Shown here one piece after another: positions 45,197 to 53,903 of a DNA stretch of 54,044 bases (position 1 is the first letter of the stretch; each line of letters starts with the position of its first letter). The position numbers were made by a program, and so were the translations under genes. Source of the DNA: Chloroflexota bacterium (GTDB taxonomy: Bacteria; Chloroflexota; Anaerolineae; Anaerolineales; Villigracilaceae); the NCBI GenBank assembly GCA_016219545.1, contig JACRMH010000047.1, positions 1 to 54,044 on the forward strand, given 5' to 3'. The notes under the pieces are model-generated. The model saw only the letters and a program-made list of their open reading frames with translations. It made no database searches and was not told the origin of the DNA.

Positions 45197-46368
45197 AAAA
45201 GATCCTGGTTATTTTTCAAAAGGAAATGCTCGACAACATGCGCGATTATCGCAGTTGGCTGACGGGCTTGTTTTGGGCACTCTTTGGTCCCTTGCTTCTC
45301 GGCGGGATGATCATGCTGCTTGGCAACACCTTCCGTGAAAAGGCGGAGCAGTCACTGGTGCTGCCGGTCTCCGGCGCAGAAAATGCCCCCAACCTGATCG
45401 CTTTTCTGGAACAGCAGGATGTCCTCATCAAAGCCGCGCCTGCCAACCCCGAAGCGGCGGTCATCGCTGGCGATATCAATGTGGCGCTGATCATTCCGTC
45501 AAACTACGGCGAAGATTTTTCAGCTACAAAAACCGCCAAAGTACAGCTTGTCTTTGACAGTACGCGTCAGTCAGCAGCGGCTGATATCAACCGCATACAA
45601 AACCTGCTTGAAAGTTACAGCAACTACATCGGCTTGCTGCGGTTGAGTCTGCGCGGTGTCAGCCCGGAAGTGATCCGGGCAGTGCAAGTTGAGGCGGTGG
45701 ATACCGCCACACCACAGAGCCAGGCTTTGATCTTTCTCTCGATGCTGCCGTACTTCATTATTTTTGCCATCTTCAATGGCGCGTCACCGGTCATCACGGA
45801 TGCCACCGCCGGCGAAAGGGAACGCGGATCTCTTGAACCCTTGTTGATCAATCCCATACCGCGCGGATCGGTGGCTATTGGCAAGATGCTATCAGCCATG
45901 CCGTTCGCCATCTTCAACCTGATCATTACTTTAGCTGGGTTTGCTGCCATTTTCCGCCTATTGCCAATGGAGAAGCTGCTTGGAATTCAAATTGGATTGG
46001 ATATTGGCGCACTGGCAGCGATATTCCTGATCTGTCTGCCCATCGTCTTTTTGGCGTGTGCGATTCAGACCTTGATCGCTTCCTTTACAAAGACCACCAA
46101 GGAAGCCGGGACCTATCTGCCGTTCATCGGGCTGATCCCCTCCCTGCCGGGTCTGGCGCTGGCATTCCTGCCGGTAAAACCTGAATTATGGACGATGCTC
46201 ATCCCAACCTTTGGCCAGCAAATTTTGATCAACCAGTTCCTGCGCGCTGAACCGATCTCGGGATCGAATGTTATAGTCTCAGCCTTGTTGACGATCATCC
46301 TTTCGATAGGCATCACCTATATCGCGATCAAACTTTACGAAAGCGAACGGATCATCACTGGAAAATAA
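45193..46368 (+). CDS. natB: ABC transporter permease, NatB type
   Basis: The 391-residue partner permease has an N-terminal helix (LTGLFWALFGPLLLGGMIMLL), a large external domain and five further helices in the C-terminal half (for example FLSMLPYFIIFAIFNGASPV and IFLICLPIVFLACAIQTLIA), followed by SIGITYIAIKLYE at the end. This is the ABC-2/NatB layout in which the external domain lies between helices 1 and 2. The motif TAGERERGSLEPLLINP is typical of NatB permeases. It overlaps natA by ATGA. Ion specificity is unknown; a nearby minus-strand cation unit makes ion transport plausible. Confidence 0.88.
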   Translation: MKKILVIFQKEMLDNMRDYRSWLTGLFWALFGPLLLGGMIMLLGNTFREKAEQSLVLPVSGAENAPNLIAFLEQQDVLIKAAPANPEAAVIAGDINVALIIPSNYGEDFSATKTAKVQLVFDSTRQSAAADINRIQNLLESYSNYIGLLRLSLRGVSPEVIRAVQVEAVDTATPQSQALIFLSMLPYFIIFAIFNGASPVITDATAGERERGSLEPLLINPIPRGSVAIGKMLSAMPFAIFNLIITLAGFAAIFRLLPMEKLLGIQIGLDIGALAAIFLICLPIVFLACAIQTLIASFTKTTKEAGTYLPFIGLIPSLPGLALAFLPVKPELWTMLIPTFGQQILINQFLRAEPISGSNVIVSALLTIILSIGITYIAIKLYESERIITGK

Positions 46369-46410
46369 GTTGGTCAGGATAAAATAATGTGAATAATGGA
46401 TAACGTTTCT

Positions 46411-46505
46411 GTGTCTTGCTGAGCGCCGCTTCTCAGGCGCGAAGCATCTCTTATCTCGCTCAGAGACCCTTCGGTCGCGAAAAGCACGCTCCCTCAGGGC
46501 GACAC
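46411..46505. repeat. Degenerate palindromic element downstream of natB
   Basis: The 95-base stretch GTGTC (46411-46415) to GACAC (46501-46505) has imperfect complementary halves (TTGCTGAGCG near the left, GCTCCCTCAGGGC near the right) and inner units of the CGCTCAGAGACCCTTCGG and GCGAAGCATCTC type. It resembles the dispersed element families seen elsewhere in the window and holds no ORF. Confidence 0.55.
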
Positions 46506-46544
46506 ATTTATGTCTTTTTGCTTATCCACTATTGACGTTAAAAT

Positions 46545-46585
46545 AAAAATGGCAGGTCACGCTAAAATCGTGACCTGCCATTTTT
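46545..46585. terminator. Bidirectional terminator between natB and the cation unit
   Basis: A perfect 17-bp stem, AAAAATGGCAGGTCACG (46545-46561) with CGTGACCTGCCATTTTT (46569-46585), has T-runs on both strands, so it ends natAB and the minus-strand unit alike. Its CAGGTCACG core is shared with the hairpin at 8670. Confidence 0.92.
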
Positions 46586-46619
46586 ATCTAAAAACTTGAA
46601 CGACTTTTGTTGACGATAG

Positions 46620-47291
46620 TTAACTCACAGAGCGGCTGAGAAGTTTTGCGAGTTGATCGCGGGCAGGGTCATCCACCAGGGCAAGGACTTCATCGCCTTC
46701 TTCGAGGACGGTGGTGCCTCTTGGTAGAACCACATCGCCATGGCGGATAATGCCGGAGATGATGCAATTTTGCGGGAGGGACAGATCCTTTATCGCCACA
46801 CCAATTGCCGGCGCAGAAGGAGCGATCTTTTCCTCGACAATGGAATACTTCCCACGTCGTATCTTCAACATCGTCATCATGTCACCCAGCGACATTTCCT
46901 CGGCGGTCAGGCGCGAAAGAATTTCGGCCTGATTAAGGGAAACATCCACACCCATTTCGGGCGTGAAGAGCCAGGCGTTTTTTGAGTTATTGATCCGGGC
47001 AATGACCCGCTTTACATTAAATTCAAAACGCGCCAGAGATGTGATGACAAGATTGGTTTCATCCGAACCAGTCACTGCGGCCAACACTTGTGCTTTTTGG
47101 ATGCCGGCTTTTTCAAGAACAGTGGGAGAACTGCCGTCTCCATTAATGATGGACTCGGCCGGAAGTTCCCTTGCCAGTTTTTCAAGCACAACGGGGCGTT
47201 CATCGATCACGCGGACCGTGTGTTTTTCTTCGAGTAAAAATTTTGCCAATTGAGAACCGGTGTTTCCACCGCCGACAACAATTACAAACAT
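46620..47291 (-). CDS. TrkA-like RCK protein, second of pair
   Basis: A 223-residue cytoplasmic regulator with an N-terminal Rossmann RCK_N domain (IVVGGGNTGSQLAKFLLEE, glycine-rich nucleotide site) and a C-terminal RCK_C domain (GVAIKDLSLPQNCIISGIIRHGDVVLPRGTTVLEEGDEVLALV). Such proteins gate K+ transporters in response to NAD(H) or ATP/ADP. The typical channel subunit TrkH/KtrB is not present in the window; the APC permease upstream is a possible partner. It starts 3 bases after the previous stop and ends before the shared terminator. Confidence 0.9.
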   Translation of the reverse strand: MFVIVVGGGNTGSQLAKFLLEEKHTVRVIDERPVVLEKLARELPAESIINGDGSSPTVLEKAGIQKAQVLAAVTGSDETNLVITSLARFEFNVKRVIARINNSKNAWLFTPEMGVDVSLNQAEILSRLTAEEMSLGDMMTMLKIRRGKYSIVEEKIAPSAPAIGVAIKDLSLPQNCIISGIIRHGDVVLPRGTTVLEEGDEVLALVDDPARDQLAKLLSRSVS

Positions 47292-47293
47292 GG

Positions 47294-47950
47294 CTACATC
47301 CTTTCTATGCCGAGCAATTCTTCGAGCCTGCGCATGGCTGAAGGAATCACTGCCAGATAAATCACATCGCCTTCCTGAAACTCAGTGCCCGTAACCGGGA
47401 TGAAAGTATGGTCATTGCGGCCGATGGCTGTGACCATCACTTCGCCGGGGATGTTCATTTGCGAAACACGATGACCTGTTAACCGTGCCGGGATTTCGAC
47501 CCGGATAAAGGTTGTGCCGCCATCACTGAACACATTGAGCACATCCAGATCGGCATGGGTGATGACTTCCACGATCCTTTCCGCGCCCCAAACTGTGCTG
47601 GATATGGTGGTGAGTCCCAGCCGCTGATAGATTTCAGCGCGCACCGGGTCGTAGAGTCGGGCTACCACACGCGGCACATGGAAGATATTGCGCGCGATAC
47701 GAGCCGCCACAATATTCGCATTGTCTGAAGCGCTGGCCGCGACAAAGCCCTCGGCCGTTTCAACGCCTGCTTCCAGCAGGACATTCCGATCAAAGCCAAG
47801 TCCGCGCACCACTTTACCTTTGAAATCTGTGCCCAACCGTGCGAGCGCATTGGCGTCATGGTCAATTACGGTGACGTGGTGTCCATGATTCACCAATAAC
47901 TGGCTCACCTGGGAACCCACTCGTCCACAACCCATGATGATGATCTTCAT
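47294..47950 (-). CDS. TrkA-like RCK protein, first of pair
   Basis: A 218-residue RCK protein with nucleotide-binding motif IIMGCGRVGSQVSQLLVNHGHHVTVID and a C-terminal RCK_C domain (VMVTAIGRNDHTFIPVTGTEFQEGDVIYLAV). It resembles the second copy in layout but not closely in sequence, and the two could form heteromers. The ATG shares four bases with the P-type ATPase stop, indicating coupled translation. It would regulate cation transport by one of the transporters in this unit. Confidence 0.9.
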   Translation of the reverse strand: MKIIIMGCGRVGSQVSQLLVNHGHHVTVIDHDANALARLGTDFKGKVVRGLGFDRNVLLEAGVETAEGFVAASASDNANIVAARIARNIFHVPRVVARLYDPVRAEIYQRLGLTTISSTVWGAERIVEVITHADLDVLNVFSDGGTTFIRVEIPARLTGHRVSQMNIPGEVMVTAIGRNDHTFIPVTGTEFQEGDVIYLAVIPSAMRRLEELLGIERM

Positions 47951-50775
47951 TGGTCAGCCTCCTGTAAAGAATGATCTAAATTCTTTCCGCTGCGAATGTT
48001 TTTTAAGCCGCGCACAATGGCTTTGCGAATCCACTCAATCGAATATAACACAAGCGCATCCAAACCCAAAACGATCCACATCCATGCGGGCAAAGAAACG
48101 TGCTTAAACAATGCAGACAGGAAAGGAATGTACACAATACAAACAATTCCAAGCAATTCGATCAAAATGCTGATTATCAAATATTTATTACTTAACCAAC
48201 CAAGCGATGTACTGCGCGTACGGTCTGACCTGCATGCCAGCGCATTCCCAACCTGCGACGTGACCACACCGGCATGATAGACGGTGGCGGCCAGAAGTAC
48301 GGTGTGTTCAAAGGTCATGTTCAAACGAAAATTAACCAGGTTGGCCAGCGGGGCAAGAAATGACAACCCGATCTGATCAACATGGCCTGCCAGAATAAAG
48401 ATGGATAGAAATCCGCCAAAACACAGGACCGATTCGATCATGCCCAGCCAGAATGCACGCGACAATAAACTACGGTCAATCAACAAATGGTTGCGCGGGC
48501 GCGGCGGACGTTTCATCACATCCGGTTCGGGTTTTTCCATGCCAAGCGCCAGCGCGGGGAACATGTCTGTGCCGAGGTCAATGGCAAGGATCTGGCGCAC
48601 GCTCAATGCGAGGGGGATCAATGGATAATTAGCCGTCACAATGAACGGCATTAGTTCGGGAATATTGCTTGAGAAAATGTAAGTGATAAATTTGCGGATG
48701 TTATCGTACACGCCGCGTCCTTCTTCGATGGCGGCGGTGATCGCGCCAAAATCATCCTGAGTCAAAATGATGTCTGCGGCTTCCTTGGCTACATCCGTGC
48801 CGACGATGCCCATCGAAATGCCGACATCCGCTTTGCGAAGAGCAGGCGCATCGTTCACACCGTCGCCGGTGACGGCGACCACTTCCCCGCACTGTTGAAA
48901 CGCAGAGACCAGTCTCATTTTATGTTCGGGAGCCATGCGGGCAAAGAGCACTTCTTTATCAAGCACATCCTTCAAGGCCACATCCGACAACTCATCCAAT
49001 TCCGCGCCGGTGATGATGAGGGTATTCGGCGTGGTCAACATACCAACGCGCCGCGCCAAAGACTCTGCGGTCAGGCCATAATCGCCGGTGATCATCACAA
49101 TGCGAATATTGGCTTCACGACAGATCTGAACTGCTTTTTCAACCTGCGGCCTGGGCGGGTCCATCATGGCCATCAAACCGAGAAAAGTTAGATCCTGTTC
49201 GATCCCCTCGGCGGTATATGAACCCGTCCGCTCAGGCAGGTCACGCCGCGCCAAGGCCAACACCCGCAACGCGCCGCGTGCATAATCATCGTTCGCTGCG
49301 ATGATCTCGGCCCGCAGTTGATTGGTCATGGGTTCGGGTTCACCGTTGACCAAGACCTGTGTGCAGAGATTCAAAACTTCGCGCGGCGATCCTTTGACAA
49401 AAGCGATCTCGTGATCTCCTTCGCGATGGATCGTAGTCATTCTCTTACGACGCGCATCAAATGGGATCTCGTGGATGCGCGGCAAAATTCGATTGACCGT
49501 TTCTTCCAGAATCCCATCCTTCATTGCGGCCACTTTCAATGCGGCTTCGGTCTGGTCGCCAAGGCTTGTCCAGCCGGGATGTTCCATTGAAGGCGCATTG
49601 ACACGGGCATTGTTGCAGCAGGATGCCACTCTTAATAAACTTATCAGATCGTTCTCCCAAGCCTGTCCCTTTGGGTCTGGAGAGAATTTACCTTCGGGCT
49701 CATAGCCAACACCTGAAACTTTGATCCTTTTTTGCGCCACCCAAATCTCGCGCACTGTCATTTGATTTTGGGTCAATGTGCCGCTTTTATCGGTGCAAAT
49801 GACGGACACCTGGCCAAGCTTCTCCACCGTGGATAGTTTCTTCGCCAGCACGCCTCTTTGCGCGAGACGTTGGACTGCTGCGGCCAAAGAAAGAGTGAGC
49901 GTGGCGATGAGTCCTTCCGGGATGACCGCGACCACGATGCCAAGTGCAAGTAAGGTCACTTCTTTGACGCTTAGTCCGATGGAGAAGTAGCCCACCACAG
50001 CGACAATCGCACCGATCCCTAAAGCGATCCACGCGGTAAGCTTGCTGAGTTGGTTTAGTTCTTTTTGAAACGGGGTCTGTTCTTCGGCAATGGATTGGGT
50101 CAGGTGGGCGATCCGTCCGAATTGAGTCATCATCCCTGTGGAAAAAACAACCGCCCGTCCGGTGCCCGAAGCGACAGAGGTCCCCGCAAAAATCAGATTC
50201 GGGCGATCCAGTTCGCTGAGCCCACTTTGAAGTGACGAGTCGGCCGTTTTACGGGCGGGGATCGCTTCACCTGTTAATGTGGCATTATTCGTTCTTAATC
50301 CATACTCTTCAATGACACGCGCGTCGGCCGAGATGTTATCCCCTTCTGCCAAGATCAAAATGTCCCCGGGGACAACATCGCTGGACGGAATGTAACTTTC
50401 AATATTGTCACGGGTCACATGCGCAAAGGATGGCAGGATCTCGCGCAGTTTTTCAATGGCTTGCTCGGCGCGATACTCGCGCCAAAACGAGAAGCCTGTA
50501 TTTACAAGAATAATGCTCCATATAAAAATTGTGAGGATGTAATCACGCTGCGATAAGGCAACCAACCCAACGATGATCAACACCAGCGCTGGCGGATGAA
50601 TAAGCTCTTGAAGCAATTTTTCCCAAACGGATTCCTTCTTATGCTTCGAGAGAATATTTGGCCCGTAGAGTGAGAGACGCGCTGCGGCCTCCGCGTTTGC
50701 AAGTCCGGCGGGGGACGTTTCAAGCGCCTCGCAAACTTCCGGTACGCGCAGGCTGAAGATGGGAGTGGTTGTCAT
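47947..50775 (-). CDS. P-type cation ATPase resembling Na+/K+-ATPase (P2C-like)
   Basis: The product (about 942 residues) is a type II P-type ATPase without the beta subunit gene. The phosphorylation site is D329 in ICTDKSGTLTQNQMTV; the usual form is DKTGT, so serine replaces threonine. The actuator motif is LTGEAIP, with alanine in place of the serine of TGES. The transmembrane signatures IPEGLIATLTLSL, SNIPELMPFIV and AIDLGTDMFPALALGMEKPEPDVMKRPPR-type region match the Na+/K+ pump group (M4 PEGL, M5 NIPE, M6 DLGTD) rather than Ca2+ pumps. The hinge is GDGVNDAPAL. A GTG at 50784 is an alternative start. It overlaps the following trkA-like gene and follows the APC permease gene in one minus-strand unit. 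Confidence 0.88.
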   Translation of the reverse strand: MTTTPIFSLRVPEVCEALETSPAGLANAEAAARLSLYGPNILSKHKKESVWEKLLQELIHPPALVLIIVGLVALSQRDYILTIFIWSIILVNTGFSFWREYRAEQAIEKLREILPSFAHVTRDNIESYIPSSDVVPGDILILAEGDNISADARVIEEYGLRTNNATLTGEAIPARKTADSSLQSGLSELDRPNLIFAGTSVASGTGRAVVFSTGMMTQFGRIAHLTQSIAEEQTPFQKELNQLSKLTAWIALGIGAIVAVVGYFSIGLSVKEVTLLALGIVVAVIPEGLIATLTLSLAAAVQRLAQRGVLAKKLSTVEKLGQVSVICTDKSGTLTQNQMTVREIWVAQKRIKVSGVGYEPEGKFSPDPKGQAWENDLISLLRVASCCNNARVNAPSMEHPGWTSLGDQTEAALKVAAMKDGILEETVNRILPRIHEIPFDARRKRMTTIHREGDHEIAFVKGSPREVLNLCTQVLVNGEPEPMTNQLRAEIIAANDDYARGALRVLALARRDLPERTGSYTAEGIEQDLTFLGLMAMMDPPRPQVEKAVQICREANIRIVMITGDYGLTAESLARRVGMLTTPNTLIITGAELDELSDVALKDVLDKEVLFARMAPEHKMRLVSAFQQCGEVVAVTGDGVNDAPALRKADVGISMGIVGTDVAKEAADIILTQDDFGAITAAIEEGRGVYDNIRKFITYIFSSNIPELMPFIVTANYPLIPLALSVRQILAIDLGTDMFPALALGMEKPEPDVMKRPPRPRNHLLIDRSLLSRAFWLGMIESVLCFGGFLSIFILAGHVDQIGLSFLAPLANLVNFRLNMTFEHTVLLAATVYHAGVVTSQVGNALACRSDRTRSTSLGWLSNKYLIISILIELLGIVCIVYIPFLSALFKHVSLPAWMWIVLGLDALVLYSIEWIRKAIVRGLKNIRSGKNLDHSLQEADQ

Positions 50776-50784
50776 GATTAACAC

Positions 50785-50829
50785 AACAGGTGACAGTCAC
50801 TTTCGCGAAACGCGTGACCATCACCTGTT
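50785..50829. repeat. Hairpin between the APC permease and P-type ATPase genes
   Basis: AACAGGTGA-CA-GTCAC (50785-50800) pairs with GTGAC-CA-TCACCTGTT (50814-50829), with an inner TTTCGCGAAA. On the minus strand it lies between two genes without a T-run, so it is more an intercistronic hairpin than a terminator. It shares the AGGTGACAGTCA core with the terminator at 15197. Confidence 0.65.
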
Positions 50830-50834
50830 ATTGA

Positions 50835-52655
50835 TTATTTTTCTTCTTCAGAAGGGGCAGACTCTTTGGGAGCGCCGCCAACTTTCGGTGCGGGATGATC
50901 GAGATACTGGTCAAGGAAGGTTTGTTGTTCGCTATGATTCAGCGCATCTTCAAATTTTCCCGCAGTGACCGGGGCAGCTTGATCGTCAAAACGCAAAGGT
51001 TTGAAGATGCCGAACAAACCAAAAAAGCCGGATATTTTCATCATTAAAAAGTAGCGATACTCCTGTATTCTCAGGGATTGCCATTCCACAATATTTCCCA
51101 TTGCGCCCTGGATGCGGGATTTCTCGCGGATGACACGATGGATATCCTCAGGGTCGCGGTAACCGGCAGGTGAGATCAGAATGACATGCGCCAGCAGGAT
51201 CAGGATGGAGAACACGATCAGTACCACCCAACCGCCTTCATTCCATTTCGTAACAATTTGGCCCACAAAAATGAATGTTGAAAGAGCAGTCGCAAAACCG
51301 GCGCCGATCATTCCAATTCTTCGTGAGCGACCGGTGAGAGTTTGCTTTGTATGCTGGTAGATGGCAAGCCCCATAACTGCAATGGGCATGAATACGCCTA
51401 CACCATAATAAGGCACAGCCAAGCTTGTATTTCCGCGTACCAGGAACTGAATCAGGATCGTAACGATTGCCGCTACGGTGACGGGACGAGTAAATGTTCC
51501 TTTGGGATTACGATAAACGATCATTTCAGGTAACTCACCAATAGCAACATTTCGCCATGCAATGGCCTGCAGGTCTTGAAAGGCCGTCATGGAGGCGGCA
51601 GTTAAAAGGCCGACCGCCAGAATTTGATAAGCCCAAAATAATATCGTTCCACCGGGGATGGTGGAGAAGCCTATAAAGGCGAGGTTGCCGACAAGACTGC
51701 GTCCGGATACGCCATCGAATGCCTGAAAGTGAATGGCAAAATAAGTGAGGAAAAGAGTGGTGATCGCGCCATAGAACAAAAATGAAGTTTGCACAATACG
51801 TCCAACGCCTGACTTACCGCCATAGAAATGCCATAATGTTTCAAGTTTGGGAAATCGCTTGCGCCCCCATTTTATAACAGGAGCATCCCCGTCAATGACA
51901 AACTGAATGCCATTAGACATAGCCTCGAGACCTGTCAGGGCGACAAGCCCCTTCATGGATGCGGCCAATAAGTGGAATAATGCAGTCCAAATAGATGTAA
52001 CCTGTGTGGTAGTCTCACCAGCCAAAGGCGGCACATTTGTAGTTTTGGCGATAAACAGACCAATCGCCATAGTGGCTGTCAACATGACAAAAATACCCAA
52101 ACCAATGAAGACTACTTTTGCAGATTCGCCGCGTCCGCGGATGGTGATGTACCAGGTGGTGGCAACCATGGCCGCGCCGATTAGAAAATGCCAATACCAT
52201 GGAATTCCGCCCGCCTGTTTGAGTGACAGCAATTGATCCACGCCTGAAAGAGTGGATACAACGATGGTAAAAATATAATCCTGCAATAGGATGACTGCAA
52301 CGATCAAACTGAGAGAGGGTCCCAAATAACGCATTGCGGCCGTAAAAGAACCGCCGCCTTCGTTAAATATTCCCAGCGAATACATATATAAAGCGCCAAA
52401 AATAAGGTTGGCAAGGCCGATTACCATCACTGCATAATACGCAAGATGCTCGAGTCCATAGGGATGCAAAGCATGCATCATTTCGCCGGTGGCATAGAAA
52501 TAGGATGTGAAATAGTCCACGCCAAAAAGAGCCAACGCGGCCAATACACCGACCTGCCCCGCCCCATGCACGTGAGCATCCGCTTCGTTTTCGCGCGGAG
52601 AGATACGAAAAGAAATAACTACAATAACAATCAATAGAGCAATAGAAAACAGCAT
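50835..52655 (-). CDS. APC-superfamily permease, KimA-like (putative K+ importer)
   Basis: A 606-residue membrane protein with about twelve hydrophobic segments and a cytoplasmic C-terminal tail of about 100 residues. The N-terminal helices VGVLAALALFGVDYFTSYFYATGEM, the EGGGSFTAAMRYLG motif, ALTGLEAMSNGIQ and VPYYGVGVFMPIAV follow the pattern of the K+/H+ symporter KimA (YdaO) of the APC superfamily, whose length is similar. Position next to two RCK proteins and a P-type cation pump supports K+ transport. An amino-acid permease cannot be excluded. AAGG precedes the ATG, and the unknown 369-residue protein gene ends 18 bases upstream. Confidence 0.78.
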   Translation of the reverse strand: MLFSIALLIVIVVISFRISPRENEADAHVHGAGQVGVLAALALFGVDYFTSYFYATGEMMHALHPYGLEHLAYYAVMVIGLANLIFGALYMYSLGIFNEGGGSFTAAMRYLGPSLSLIVAVILLQDYIFTIVVSTLSGVDQLLSLKQAGGIPWYWHFLIGAAMVATTWYITIRGRGESAKVVFIGLGIFVMLTATMAIGLFIAKTTNVPPLAGETTTQVTSIWTALFHLLAASMKGLVALTGLEAMSNGIQFVIDGDAPVIKWGRKRFPKLETLWHFYGGKSGVGRIVQTSFLFYGAITTLFLTYFAIHFQAFDGVSGRSLVGNLAFIGFSTIPGGTILFWAYQILAVGLLTAASMTAFQDLQAIAWRNVAIGELPEMIVYRNPKGTFTRPVTVAAIVTILIQFLVRGNTSLAVPYYGVGVFMPIAVMGLAIYQHTKQTLTGRSRRIGMIGAGFATALSTFIFVGQIVTKWNEGGWVVLIVFSILILLAHVILISPAGYRDPEDIHRVIREKSRIQGAMGNIVEWQSLRIQEYRYFLMMKISGFFGLFGIFKPLRFDDQAAPVTAGKFEDALNHSEQQTFLDQYLDHPAPKVGGAPKESAPSEEEK

Positions 52656-52673
52656 ATTGGTAACCTTGGGGAA

Positions 52674-53783
52674 TTAAGCAGTTTCAAATGCTTGTTCAAA
52701 AAGACTAAGCAATTGAAGTAAATGTTTTCGGGTGGATGGATTCAGGCGCGTATCCTGGCTGACTTTCATTTCCTCCTGCCTTACTGCGCGCACAACAAAT
52801 GCAGGTACGAACATGATGCGTCCTGCGGGGATGACCTCAAATTTTGTATCGTCAACACGGAGCTCCTGGTCGTCAAAATAAGGCAGGCTCAGGCTAAGTC
52901 CGCGATTCAAATTGCCGGAAGCAGCGCGGGATTTGATGCGCGCAATAATATCCCTGGATTTATATACAGCCAATGCCCGTCCCTGATTAACCAATTGTCC
53001 CAGCATTCCGTAACGCTTTTTGGCATACTCTTCATCCGCAGAAATATAGGGCGTAAGTGCCACAGCTAAAAATAGCACTTCCATGAATCTCTGCATGGAC
53101 TTGATATGAGCCTCGGCTTCCTCTACTGATTTTGAGAGCAAATTGCCATCCACATTAAATGCCACCCATTGCGGCAGGAAGAATTTTCTGGCATAGGGGA
53201 CGAATGGCACCAATAGATCGCCCCGCCCTTCTTCAGGCTTGCCCTCTTCGGCAATCGCATCCGTCTCTGCAGTGATGGCTGATTCAGGGTCAAGCGCATC
53301 ATACTCAGGGATGGAGGGGATCGACTCCTCGTCATCTTCCAGTTTATACGTAACACTTCGTCCCGCCGGAAGCATGTTGTAGATCATGTGGAATACAGCC
53401 GCATGACGCAGCAAACTCGTCGCAACGGACACTGCACGGTCCGGCGATTGCTCCAACTCGATCAATGTGTGGCGAAGTTCCTTATGGAGTTCGATTTTGC
53501 GCAGGCGGTTCATAAAACTACCGGCCGAGTATGAGCGTTGATTCTGCGGGATGGTCACCAGGGCGGGCTGGTCTACATTTTCAAGTGTGCAAACGATTCT
53601 GTCTGGCAGGGAAAAGCGGACCTGCGAATCTCCGTCCACGAGGGCTTCCGCGATCTGTTTGCCCTGCACTTCCAGAAAACGCTGGATAATGGCCGGCTGT
53701 GCGGTAAACAATGCCTGTTGACGCTTGTATTCTTCCACCAGATGATCTGACAAAGTCGTCTGTTTTGATTTCATTTCTGTCAT
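52674..53783 (-). CDS. Unknown soluble protein leading the cation-transport unit
   Basis: I do not recognise a family. The 369-residue product has no signal peptide or transmembrane helix. It begins with helical, charged sequence (KQTTLSDHLVEEYKRQQAL), includes a short acidic low-complexity segment near 180-200 (EDDEESIPSIPEYD then EEGKPEEGRGDLL), and ends with VPAFVVRAVRQEEMKVSQD and LLQLLSLFEQAFETA. It is the first gene of the minus-strand unit and its stop lies 18 bases before the permease gene, so it is likely cotranscribed. A role in assembling or regulating the transporters is possible but unsupported by any motif. The ATG at 53774 (MKSKQ) is an alternative start. Confidence 0.75.
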   Translation of the reverse strand: MTEMKSKQTTLSDHLVEEYKRQQALFTAQPAIIQRFLEVQGKQIAEALVDGDSQVRFSLPDRIVCTLENVDQPALVTIPQNQRSYSAGSFMNRLRKIELHKELRHTLIELEQSPDRAVSVATSLLRHAAVFHMIYNMLPAGRSVTYKLEDDEESIPSIPEYDALDPESAITAETDAIAEEGKPEEGRGDLLVPFVPYARKFFLPQWVAFNVDGNLLSKSVEEAEAHIKSMQRFMEVLFLAVALTPYISADEEYAKKRYGMLGQLVNQGRALAVYKSRDIIARIKSRAASGNLNRGLSLSLPYFDDQELRVDDTKFEVIPAGRIMFVPAFVVRAVRQEEMKVSQDTRLNPSTRKHLLQLLSLFEQAFETA

Positions 53784-53903
53784 TCGTATTTGCCCTTTTT
53801 AGAATAATGATGTCGATCCTGGCTCAATAAGTCTTTATATTTGCCAATGAATGCAACCAGTATAACGCAAATTTTGAAATTGATTTTCTGATGGAATTAA
53901 ATA

